This document shows positions 14,586 through 22,506 of a stretch of DNA of 39,132 nucleotides, one piece after another. The notes beneath the pieces were generated by a model. The model saw nothing but the letters and a program-made list of their open reading frames with translations. It ran no database searches and had not been told where the DNA came from. The DNA lies in contig JAHFON010000008.1 of the NCBI GenBank assembly GCA_023261695.1, positions 1 through 39,132 of the forward strand. The letters run 5' to 3'. The translations under genes and the position numbers were made by a program. Each line of letters begins with the position of its first letter. Position 1 is the stretch's first letter. The stretch comes from Candidatus Moraniibacteriota bacterium. Lineage in GTDB: Bacteria; Patescibacteriota; Minisyncoccia; Moranbacterales; UBA1568.

Positions 14586-14596
14586 TCACACTCCTT

Positions 14597-15157
14597 ATGC
14601 CATACGCCATCAGCGAATGCCGCTTCCCGGATCAACATAAAAACGAAGAGGTTTTACATATCATCCATCGTCACTGGTTCAATATTCTCTCTCATTTTTT
14701 TATCATTTTGATTTTTTCTTTCTTGCTAATCGCCAGTCTGCTGGCTTTTCCTATCTTGTTTCCGGAAATGCTCAACGCCACAAACGCGCGTCTCTTTCTC
14801 TTTGTGGAAAACACGTTCTTCATTTTCGTTTGGCTCTTTGGTTTTCTTATTTGGATTGACTATTATTTTGATGTCTGGATCATTACCAACGAACGCATTG
14901 TCAACATAGAACAAAAGGGTTTGTTCGTGCGACATATCAGCGAACTTAATTTTCTCAACGTCCAGGATGTGACGGCGACCGTGGAAGGCTTATTGCCTAC
15001 CGTGTTGAATTACGGCGATGTTTCGGTACAAACCGCCGGTGCGGAAAACCGCTTTCTTTTTAGACAAGTGTCCGATCCCTACCAGATCAAAGATCTGGTG
15101 ATGAAGCTTGCCCAAAATGCCAATCAGGATCCGCGCAAATCCTCCAATTTACTATGA
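14597..15157 (+). CDS. PH-domain (bPH2-like) membrane protein
   Basis: A 186-residue protein. Two hydrophobic segments at about 33-57 and 68-91 form a membrane hairpin. They are followed by a bacterial PH-like domain (about 95-170): YFDVWIITNERIVNIEQKGLF, ELNFLNVQDVTATVEGLLP and LNYGDVSVQTAG are the conserved strands of the bPH_2 (YdbS-like) family. Such proteins sit in the cytoplasmic membrane; their roles are poorly known. The stop codon TGA overlaps the ruvC ATG (ATGA), so translation of ruvC is probably coupled to it. Confidence 0.85.
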   Translation: MPYAISECRFPDQHKNEEVLHIIHRHWFNILSHFFIILIFSFLLIASLLAFPILFPEMLNATNARLFLFVENTFFIFVWLFGFLIWIDYYFDVWIITNERIVNIEQKGLFVRHISELNFLNVQDVTATVEGLLPTVLNYGDVSVQTAGAENRFLFRQVSDPYQIKDLVMKLAQNANQDPRKSSNLL

Positions 15158-15645
15158 TAATTCTGGGTATTGATCCGGGGATTGCCACCGTCGGTTGGGG
15201 CGTGATTGACGTACAAGACAATCAAACCACTGCCGTGGCTTTCGGGCATATCAGCACGTCTCCCCAGTCTCCGCCATCCAGACGACTCGCGGAAATATCT
15301 CGCGACCTTTCTGAAATTATCAGTAAGTACCGGCCCAAGGAGGCGGCCGTAGAAGAACTTTTCTTTTTGAATAATCAGAAAACCGCACTGATGGTCGCCC
15401 AGTCGCGCGGTTGTATACTTTTGACATTGGAAAACTCGCGTGTTAAGGTACACGGCTACACTCCGCTGGAAGTGAAGCAGGCCTTGACAAATTATGGGCG
15501 AGCAGACAAGTCTCAAGTACAATTGATGGTGAAATCTCTGCTGAAACTTTCTGCTGTGCCTAGGCCGGATGACGTAGCTGATGCCCTGGCGATCGCGATC
15601 TGCCATGCTCACCGCAGGAAAATGGAAGCTATCAGAAACTCCTAA
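15154..15645 (+). CDS. ruvC: Holliday junction resolvase RuvC
   Basis: A 163-residue resolvase with the RNase H-like fold. The catalytic acids are in place: Asp7 (ILGIDPG), Glu67 (AAVEELFF), and Asp140 and Asp143 (PRPDDVADALAIA). The length is normal for the family. It cleaves four-way junctions symmetrically after RuvAB migration. Its start overlaps the upstream stop by 4 bases. Grouping with ruvB in one operon, interrupted by two membrane-protein genes, is notable; the usual partner ruvA is not here. Confidence 0.95.
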   Translation: MIILGIDPGIATVGWGVIDVQDNQTTAVAFGHISTSPQSPPSRRLAEISRDLSEIISKYRPKEAAVEELFFLNNQKTALMVAQSRGCILLTLENSRVKVHGYTPLEVKQALTNYGRADKSQVQLMVKSLLKLSAVPRPDDVADALAIAICHAHRRKMEAIRNS

Positions 15646-15683
15646 GCTATTTTTCATTTTGATTTTTTATTTTTGATATACGT

Positions 15684-16340
15684 ATGCCATATCATCCTCT
15701 CATAACTTTCATCGTCGCGCAGGGAGTCCCGCTTCAAACGGTTACGCTACTTTTAATGTTGCCTATTATAGCCACCTTGGTAGCTTTCTTCCGCCAAGTT
15801 ATCGGCATCAAAGCCTTTGGCATTTATACGCCCTCCCTCATCACATTCGCTCTGATTGCCTTTGATCCCAACGGCATCAAATACGGCATCGCTATTTTTG
15901 TCAGCGTTATTTTGGTCGGAATGATCTCTCGTCTGGCGCTGAAACACTCGCGCCTGCTTTATCTCCCGCGCGTCGCCATCACACTCTCCATCGTTTCGCT
16001 CTCCATACTGGGCATTCTGGTTTTGGGCGGCCACCAACAGCGTACCGGCCTTGCTTCCATTTCCATTTTCCCGCTTCTCATTATGATTACCCTGACCGAG
16101 AAATTCGTGGCCACACAAATTGAAAAAGGCAGTCGCGTGGCTTTCATTCTGGCCATTGAAACATTGATTATTTCCGTCATCGGATATTATCTCGTCAGTT
16201 GGAACGCGCTGGAAACCCTCTTGCTCAATTTCCCATGGATCGTTCTTGTAACCTTTCTCATCAACTTCTCTTTGGGAAAGTGGACCGGATTGCGCGTCAC
16301 GGAATACTTCCGCTTCCGCAAAATACTTCGCCATCTATAA
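15684..16340 (+). CDS. 7TM protein of the transglutaminase-7TM (UUP1-like) family, membrane part only
   Basis: A 218-residue integral membrane protein with about six or seven helices. The segment RQVIGIKAFGIYTPSLITFA (36-55) and the later LLYLPRVAITLSIVSLSI are signatures of the 7TM domain found in 'inactive transglutaminase fused to 7TM' proteins. In that family the 7TM part normally follows an extracellular transglutaminase-like domain of about 250 residues; here the protein begins directly with the membrane part. The next gene is the alpha-L-glutamate-ligase-like partner known from the same module, which strongly supports the assignment. Function is unknown; a role in peptide handling at the membrane is inferred. 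Confidence 0.85.
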   Translation: MPYHPLITFIVAQGVPLQTVTLLLMLPIIATLVAFFRQVIGIKAFGIYTPSLITFALIAFDPNGIKYGIAIFVSVILVGMISRLALKHSRLLYLPRVAITLSIVSLSILGILVLGGHQQRTGLASISIFPLLIMITLTEKFVATQIEKGSRVAFILAIETLIISVIGYYLVSWNALETLLLNFPWIVLVTFLINFSLGKWTGLRVTEYFRFRKILRHL

Positions 16341-16407
16341 TATAAATACCGAATCCCAAATACCTTAGTTTTGATCCGCATAATTTTGAGTTTTGAATTT
16401 ATTGCGT

Positions 16408-17802
16408 ATGTTTAATTTTTTCAAAAAAAGCGGTAGCCTGCTCGGTATGAACGCAAGAAATTTGCAGTACATTCGCCCGTCTAACCGCAAACGCGGGCGC
16501 GAAATCTCCGATAACAAACTTCTTTGCAAACGTATTTTAAAAAAAAATAACCTCGGCGTGCCAGCGCTCATCACTAGAGTCAGAAACTACGAAGAATTTG
16601 AGACTTTCGATTGGGCATCTCTACCAAACAGTTTCGCGCTCAAACCCAATCGCGGTTTCGGCGGCGACGGCATTTTGGTGGTTTACGGCCGCAAAAAAAA
16701 TGGGGATTTCACTTGGATAAAAGCCGACGGGTCGTCTATAACTCTGGAAGATATAAAAAATCATATCCGCAATATTCTGGACGGCTCGTTTTCCCTCGCT
16801 AACACTCCCGATATCGCTTTTTTTGAAGAACGCTTGAAACTCCTGAAGCTTTTCAAGCCTTATACTTACAAGGGGATTCCTGATATACGCGTCATCGTAT
16901 ACAATCACGTCCCCGTGATGGCGATGCTCCGCCTCCCGACGCGCGCGTCGGACGGCAAGGCCAATCTTCAGCAAGGAGCCATCGGGGTCGGCATTGATCT
17001 GGCCACCGGCACTACGACCACGGCTATCATTGGAAAAGGCCACTTCATAGAGTATGTGCCCGGAACCCGTCTGATACTTTCCGGCATCAAAATTCCCTAT
17101 TGGAAAGAGATCCTCCGTATGTCCATTACCGCGCAACAAGTCTCTAAATTGGGATTTCTCGGCGCCGATATTGCTATTGACCGCGAGCGTGGACCGGTTA
17201 TTTTGGAGCTTAACAGCCGGCCGGGACTCTCTATTCAGTTAGCCAATTCCAGCGGCCTCAAAAGAAGGCTGGAGCGCGTTTCAGGATTAAATATCAAAAC
17301 CGTGGAACGCGGGATGCGTGTCGGAATGAATTTGTTTGGCGGAGAAATTGAAGAAGAAATCGAGGAAATTTCCGGCCAACGCGTCATTGGCTCCGTGGAA
17401 AAAGTGAAACTCATCGGAAAAGATGGTAAAGAAATTGAAGTGGAAGCGAAAATAGATACCGGCGCCGACTCGACCTCGATCGATACCGAGATCGCCAAAC
17501 AACTCGGATTTTCAGAAACACTTCGCATTTTCAATGAAAAAATCTCTGGTAAAAATATCCTCGATGATCTCTCCAAGGAGGAACGAGAAAGTCTTTTCTC
17601 CAATATTCCGGATCTCGCCGATACCGCTAAAATAAAATCCTCTCATGGCGTATCTTATCGTCCAATGATCGAATTGAAATTTATTATGGACACGCTTACT
17701 ATACCGGCAAAAGCATCCATCATCGATCGATCCTCTCTCGAATATCCCGTCATCATCGGCCGGAAAAATCTTCGTAAATTTCTCGTGGACGTAACCAAAT
17801 AG
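16408..17802 (+). CDS. Alpha-L-glutamate-ligase-like ATP-grasp protein fused to a RimB-type retropepsin-like protease
   Basis: A 464-residue two-domain protein. Residues 1-300 are the RimK-related ATP-grasp family: LGMNARNLQYIRPSNRKRG, a central FALKPNRGFGGDGILVV (nucleotide binding), then PVMAMLRLPTRASDGKANL and GAIGVGIDLATG, and the metal-binding end VILELNSRPGLSIQ. Residues about 325-464 are the RimB/'ATP-dependent zinc protease' domain (Zn_protease family), now understood as retropepsin-like: KIDTGADSTSID with the catalytic DTGADS at 350-355, and SLEYPVIIGRKNL near the end. In other bacteria these are two separate adjacent genes. The ligase would add amino acids to a peptide or protein and the protease would remove or trim them. 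The ATG at 16408 is chosen over an upstream TTG. Confidence 0.9.
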   Translation: MFNFFKKSGSLLGMNARNLQYIRPSNRKRGREISDNKLLCKRILKKNNLGVPALITRVRNYEEFETFDWASLPNSFALKPNRGFGGDGILVVYGRKKNGDFTWIKADGSSITLEDIKNHIRNILDGSFSLANTPDIAFFEERLKLLKLFKPYTYKGIPDIRVIVYNHVPVMAMLRLPTRASDGKANLQQGAIGVGIDLATGTTTTAIIGKGHFIEYVPGTRLILSGIKIPYWKEILRMSITAQQVSKLGFLGADIAIDRERGPVILELNSRPGLSIQLANSSGLKRRLERVSGLNIKTVERGMRVGMNLFGGEIEEEIEEISGQRVIGSVEKVKLIGKDGKEIEVEAKIDTGADSTSIDTEIAKQLGFSETLRIFNEKISGKNILDDLSKEERESLFSNIPDLADTAKIKSSHGVSYRPMIELKFIMDTLTIPAKASIIDRSSLEYPVIIGRKNLRKFLVDVTK

Positions 17803-17813
17803 ACCGCTTTCGT

Positions 17814-18719
17814 ATGCTGCTCATCCTCTCCAGTAAAAAAACCGTCGGCAACAAAACCAAAGAGTTCTTCCGCCTGCTCGGAAATCGCCTACAAGAAAAG
17901 TCTGTCTCTTTTTCCATTTCCAGTTTTCAGGATATCGAGGTTTTTTTGTCAAAAGAGGCGTCGTCCGTCACTGTCTCAGGAGAATCGATCAAGCGATGGA
18001 CCACCATCTTTCCTCGCAAAGTCGATCGCCACGGAGGACTCGCGTTCATACTCGCCAATGAGATGAAAAAAAATGGCGGCGTTTTCGTAGACCTCTTCCG
18101 AGCTCGTACCAACGATCTCACCAAGCTTGTCCAGATGTACCTCTTCCATTCGCAAGGCCTGTCTATTCCAAAAACATATTACTCACCCACGTACGTTCCT
18201 GATCATTTGAAAAATGCGCTCAATTTCCTGCCGCTTCCTATCGTCATAAAACAATGCAATACCTCGAAAGGCTCCGGTGTGGCGCTCGCGCAAAACAAAA
18301 AAGAGTTGCGAGAAAAAATCGATGCCTTCTTGCAGATGGATCCATCCAAAGAAATACTGCTCCAAGAGTTCATTCCCAACACTTTTGAATACCGAATTTT
18401 CGTCACGGGAAATCGGGTCGCAACGGCGGAGAAAAAAACCCGGACAGAAAAAGAATCCTTCCGCAATAACGTTCATCTCGGAGCGCACGAGGAGTTCCTT
18501 GCTGTAGAGGACGTTTCTGAAAACATCCGCCAAGCAGCGCTCCATGCCGCCAAGATTACCGACATCCAGATAGGCGGTGTAGATATCGTGGAAGACGCGA
18601 CCGGAACGCCTATTATTTTCGAAGTGAATAGCTGTCCGGCTTTCACGCTCGACGAAACGATCTCGCCGGAAATTAAATCACTCGCGGAATACTTGGCATC
18701 ATGCGAAAAAAATTCGTAG
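17814..18719 (+). CDS. RimK-like ATP-grasp ligase (second of three)
   Basis: A 301-residue ATP-grasp protein. After an N-terminal domain of about 110 residues, LPLPIVIKQCNTSKGSGVALA (about 141-161) is the nucleotide-binding strand and Gly-rich loop. ILLQEFIPNTFEYRIFVTGN gives the hinge and second strand, and VDIVEDATGTPIIFEVNSCPAF gives the Glu and Asn that bind Mg2+. This is the ligase fold that joins an acyl-phosphate to an amine, as in RimK, LysX and glutathione synthetase. Substrate is unknown. It starts 11 bases after the fused ligase-protease gene and overlaps the next ligase by 19 bases. Confidence 0.85.
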   Translation: MLLILSSKKTVGNKTKEFFRLLGNRLQEKSVSFSISSFQDIEVFLSKEASSVTVSGESIKRWTTIFPRKVDRHGGLAFILANEMKKNGGVFVDLFRARTNDLTKLVQMYLFHSQGLSIPKTYYSPTYVPDHLKNALNFLPLPIVIKQCNTSKGSGVALAQNKKELREKIDAFLQMDPSKEILLQEFIPNTFEYRIFVTGNRVATAEKKTRTEKESFRNNVHLGAHEEFLAVEDVSENIRQAALHAAKITDIQIGGVDIVEDATGTPIIFEVNSCPAFTLDETISPEIKSLAEYLASCEKNS

Positions 18720-19645
18720 TCTACTTTCACAAACTCAATCTGGCCGCAGATCCCTTTTCATCTTACGGCGACAAGCGGTCTGTTTATCATGATCTTTTTC
18801 GCAAAGGCATCGCCCGAGGCCACGAGATGTATCTCGCAAGCGGCAAAGAAAATTCATTGGGGAACTTCTCCTTCGCGAATACCTTTCGCTACAACGGAAC
18901 ATCTTTCGAGCCTCAGGCAGAGATCATTCAAGCTGATGCTGTTTATGATCGGAGTGGCGGGACAAGCTTTCCAACAGAAGCTTTGAGCCGGAAGACCCTG
19001 AATAATCGCGTGTTCAAACTTCTCTGCAATAACAAAAATGCGACGAAAAAATTGCTCCATGATTTCATGCCAAAAAACTATGTCGTCATGAGTTCTGAAG
19101 AATTGCAGGATCGGCTTCTTGAATTCGATACTACTGCCCTTGCAGTCTTGAAGCCGTCCAAAGGCATGTGTGGCAAGGGGGTCATCATCGATACGCCCGC
19201 CAACCTCGCTTCCGCCGCCATTGAAACGGGTGTTGAATATGCATTACAAGAATTTGTCGATACCTCGAGAGGCATTCCTGGCATCACAGACACGCATCAT
19301 GATCTTCGGATCATAATCGTCAATGGAGAAGTGCTTCTCGTGCATGTCCGAACGCCAAAAGCAGGATCACTCCTCGCTAACGTCGCCCAAGGCGGATCAA
19401 TCCGAGAGGTATTATTAGAAAACATTCCTGCTTTCATAATGGAAGCCGTGCAAAAAATACAGAAGATTGTCGATACGACCTTTGATTTTCCGCTCTACTC
19501 AATCGATTTCGGCATTCAAAATGGCGATACTGCATTCGTCTTCGAACTCAACGACCAAATCGGCTTTCCAAGTGACACTATGACCGCAAGCTCTGCTTTC
19601 GTGGAAGGGATTCTCGACTCACTCGAGCTCCGCGCCACCCTATAG
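18701..19645 (+). CDS. ATP-grasp ligase (third of three)
   Basis: A 314-residue protein with the same fold but little direct similarity to the preceding one. AVLKPSKGMCGKGVIIDT (about 146-163) is the nucleotide-binding strand and loop, YALQEFVDTSRGIPGITDTHHDLRIIIVNG the hinge region, and LYSIDFGIQNGDTAFVFELNDQIGFP the metal-binding end, with Glu and Asn in VFELND. A glutathione-synthetase/RimK-like role is likely, with unknown substrate. Its ATG lies 19 bases inside the preceding gene, showing translational coupling. It is the last gene before a strong promoter for the penicillin-binding protein. Confidence 0.83.
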   Translation: MRKKFVVYFHKLNLAADPFSSYGDKRSVYHDLFRKGIARGHEMYLASGKENSLGNFSFANTFRYNGTSFEPQAEIIQADAVYDRSGGTSFPTEALSRKTLNNRVFKLLCNNKNATKKLLHDFMPKNYVVMSSEELQDRLLEFDTTALAVLKPSKGMCGKGVIIDTPANLASAAIETGVEYALQEFVDTSRGIPGITDTHHDLRIIIVNGEVLLVHVRTPKAGSLLANVAQGGSIREVLLENIPAFIMEAVQKIQKIVDTTFDFPLYSIDFGIQNGDTAFVFELNDQIGFPSDTMTASSAFVEGILDSLELRATL

Positions 19646-19681
19646 AAGACGACTCATCACTTATTTTATCGTGAAAAATCC

Positions 19682-19710
19682 TTGAAAAAACCTCGGTTTT
19701 GTTGTAAAAT
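19682..19710 (+). promoter_or_regulatory. Promoter of the penicillin-binding protein gene
   Basis: TTGAAA (19682-19687), exactly 17 bases, then TAAAAT (19705-19710). The expected transcription start near 19717 leaves a leader of about 36 bases. An AT-only inverted repeat (AAAGAAAT / ATTTCTTT, about 19729-19746 region) lies in the leader. The ligase operon upstream ends 36 bases before the -35 box. Confidence 0.65.
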
Positions 19711-19752
19711 CGGCTTAAAAGAAATACTAAATTTCTTTTACAAAGCCATTGT

Positions 19753-22317
19753 ATGACAATTATCCATTTCTTGAAGCCGAAAAAAACTGAAAAAGAGACT
19801 CTACCCTCAGAGAAGACCAAAAAAACAACCTCCCGCTGGCATTCTTTTTTCCGTTTTTGTTTCAAATCAGCCCTCTTTCTCTTTATAATTGGGATTTTTT
19901 CTGCTATTGCGGTGCTCGCCTATGTCGCCAAAGACCTCCCTAGTCCCGGGAAGGTCAATACCCGCGTCATCCCCGAATCCACCAAAATCTATGATCGTAC
20001 CGGCGCGCATCTTCTCTATGAAGTGCACGGAGAGGAAAAACGCACTGTCATACCATTTTCTGATATCCCCGATGTCGTCAAATACACCACGATTAGTTTA
20101 GAGGACCAAGATTTTTACAGTCATTACGGCATCAAACTGACTTCCATTGTCCGCTCTCTTTTGAAAGATGTTGTGACACTGGACAAATCCCAGGGAGGCT
20201 CTACTATCACCCAGCAGTTCGTAAAAAATTCTTTGCTCACCAATGAGAAAACATTTGTCAGAAAATTCAAGGAAATAATTCTGTCACTGGAAGTGGAAAC
20301 GAAATTTTCTAAAGACGAAATTCTAACAATGTATCTCAATGAAATCCCCTACGGATCCAATGCTTACGGTATTGAAGCGGCCGCTGAAACTTTTTTTGGA
20401 AAACCGGCACGGGAATTGACTTTGGATGAAGCCGCCCTGATCGCGGCTCTGCCTCAAGCCACGACTTATTATTCGCCCTACGGATCACACACCGATGCCC
20501 TCATCGGACGCCAAAATTTTGCCTTACGAACGATGTATAGACTGGGCTATATCACAGAAGAACAAATGAATGAAGCTATCAGCACCAACACTTTAGCTAA
20601 ACTTCAGCCGCAAAAAGACATTATCGCCGCGCCACACTTCGTAATGTATATCAAAGATTATCTCCAACAAAAATACGGCGACCGCGCGGTGGAAGAAGGC
20701 GGACTGAAAGTCATCACGACATTGGACTGGGACAAACAACAAATGGCCGAGCAGGCCGTGCGCGAAGGGGCGGCAAAAAACAAGGCTTGGAAAGCCTCTA
20801 ACGCCGCGCTGGTGGCCATGGATCCCAAAACTGGCCAGATACTGGCGATGGTCGGCTCCAAAGATTATTTTGACGATTCCATTGACGGGCAAGTGAATAT
20901 AGCCATTCGCGATCTCCAACCGGGTTCGTCTTTCAAGCCGTATGTCTATCTCGCCGCTTTTACCAAAGGCTACCTGCCAGAAACCATTCTCTACGACACG
21001 AAAACACAATTTGAAACTACCGAAGGTAAAAGTTACGAACCCAATAATTACAACGGGAAGTTTAGCGGTCCTCTGCCGATGATGAAAACTCTCGGCGGTT
21101 CACTCAACGTTCCGGCCGTAAAAACTCTCTACCTAGTCGGCGTCAAAGATGCCGTACAGATGGCGAAAAATCTTGGGGTTACCGGACTCGATGATTTAAG
21201 CAGGCTGGGACTCTCATTGGTTTTGGGCGGGGCAGAAATAAAACTCCTGGATCACGTAAATGCTTACGGCACACTGGCCACCGGAGGCATCAGACATCAG
21301 AAAACCGGTATTTTGCGCATAGAAGACCACGGTGGCGCTGTTTTAGAAAAATTCCAAGCAGACCAAGGAGAGCGTGTAGTGGAAGAAAAATACGTTGCCA
21401 TGTTAGATTCCATTCTCTCTAATAACGAGAATCGCGCCTGGATATTCGGAGAAAACTCGCCGCTACGTTTTGATAACCGCTCCGTGGTCGCGAAAACTGG
21501 CACAACTAATGATTTTCGTGACGGCTGGACTTTGGGCTATACTCCTTCACTAGTGGCCGGTGTGTGGGCGGGAAATAACGATCACAGCGCCATGACCACT
21601 GGAGCAGACGGCGTAAATGTCGCCGCCCCCATTTGGCGCGCCTTTATGGATAAAGCGCTGGCAAATTATGCCGTGGAAGAATTCCCTAAATATAACCCCG
21701 ACGATGAAATTGGAGATGGGGAAGGTAAAACTAACAAACCGATGCTGGCTGGAAAATTAGAGCAAAAGGAAAATCTCAAAGTCTGTAGCATCCCGGGAGA
21801 AAAAAATACTTATTGTTTGGCTAATAAATATTGCCGCGACAAAGACGTGGATAAAAAAGATTTTGTAAACGATCACGACATCCTTTATTATGTCAATCCG
21901 GATGATCCGCGCGGGCCGATACCCGACAAGCCAGACCGCGATCCGCAATACAAAAATTGGGAAAAGGGGGTGCAAGATTGGTATGAAAAGCAAAAAGGCG
22001 TTATCGTGGCCGAACCGCCAAAAAATGAGTGTTCGGCGGATGATTTCAAAAAGTATCTGCCCAACATCAGCCTCTCCGCCCCGACAAGCGCCCCCATTTC
22101 TTCGCCAGTCACCTTCAGCGCCAGCGTGGACGCTCCTTATGACGTAGACAGCGTCACCTACTTGGTCAATGGTTCAGTTGTAGGGTCGTCCTCATCCAAG
22201 CCTTACTCCGTGTCATACACCACTCCTGCTAGCCCCACCACACTTACTATAGAAGCGGAAGTAAAAGATAAAAACGGAAACAAAGCAAAAGACGAAAGAA
22301 TAATGAATGTGAACTAA
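19753..22317 (+). CDS. Class A penicillin-binding protein (glycosyltransferase/transpeptidase, PBP1A type)
   Basis: An 854-residue bifunctional peptidoglycan synthase. A cytoplasmic basic tail and one membrane helix (about 37-58) anchor it. The GT51 domain follows, with SLEDQDFYSHYGIK (catalytic Glu) and GGSTITQQFVKN. The transpeptidase domain has Ser392-x-x-Lys395 (PGSSFKP), Ser450-x-Asn452 (GSLN) and KTGTT at 581-585, all intact. The C-terminal part (about 650-854) has a Cys-containing linker and an Ig-like strand repeat (ISSPVTFSASVDAPYDVDSV, then VTYLVNGSVVG), probably a wall- or fibre-facing module. It polymerises and cross-links the cell wall outside the membrane. A promoter lies just upstream, and a convergent fibre gene follows. 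Confidence 0.95.
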   Translation: MTIIHFLKPKKTEKETLPSEKTKKTTSRWHSFFRFCFKSALFLFIIGIFSAIAVLAYVAKDLPSPGKVNTRVIPESTKIYDRTGAHLLYEVHGEEKRTVIPFSDIPDVVKYTTISLEDQDFYSHYGIKLTSIVRSLLKDVVTLDKSQGGSTITQQFVKNSLLTNEKTFVRKFKEIILSLEVETKFSKDEILTMYLNEIPYGSNAYGIEAAAETFFGKPARELTLDEAALIAALPQATTYYSPYGSHTDALIGRQNFALRTMYRLGYITEEQMNEAISTNTLAKLQPQKDIIAAPHFVMYIKDYLQQKYGDRAVEEGGLKVITTLDWDKQQMAEQAVREGAAKNKAWKASNAALVAMDPKTGQILAMVGSKDYFDDSIDGQVNIAIRDLQPGSSFKPYVYLAAFTKGYLPETILYDTKTQFETTEGKSYEPNNYNGKFSGPLPMMKTLGGSLNVPAVKTLYLVGVKDAVQMAKNLGVTGLDDLSRLGLSLVLGGAEIKLLDHVNAYGTLATGGIRHQKTGILRIEDHGGAVLEKFQADQGERVVEEKYVAMLDSILSNNENRAWIFGENSPLRFDNRSVVAKTGTTNDFRDGWTLGYTPSLVAGVWAGNNDHSAMTTGADGVNVAAPIWRAFMDKALANYAVEEFPKYNPDDEIGDGEGKTNKPMLAGKLEQKENLKVCSIPGEKNTYCLANKYCRDKDVDKKDFVNDHDILYYVNPDDPRGPIPDKPDRDPQYKNWEKGVQDWYEKQKGVIVAEPPKNECSADDFKKYLPNISLSAPTSAPISSPVTFSASVDAPYDVDSVTYLVNGSVVGSSSSKPYSVSYTTPASPTTLTIEAEVKDKNGNKAKDERIMNVN

Positions 22318-22506
22318 TGAAAATTTCAAGCTAAAATTCAAGTTGTTTGAGTTTTTTTATTGATCTTCGCACGAGGCATTAAGCACCGCAAAGTTTCGTA
22401 AGCCCGCTGTCATAATGTCATAACTAAAAGCCTCCAACTAGTTAAAAATTAGTGAGATGGCGATAAGAGATATTTTTTTCACAATTTAGTGGGTATTACA
22501 ACGCTA

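Noticed and set aside
15753-16334. A 193-codon minus-strand frame
   Set aside because: It is the antisense of the hydrophobic 7TM gene, giving an artificially polar Asn/Gln/Glu-rich product.
22318-22506. Terminator or attachment site between the convergent PBP and fibre genes
   Set aside because: Only short imperfect repeats (CTAGTTAAAAATTAG) and scattered T runs are present; no stem with a U-tract could be supported.
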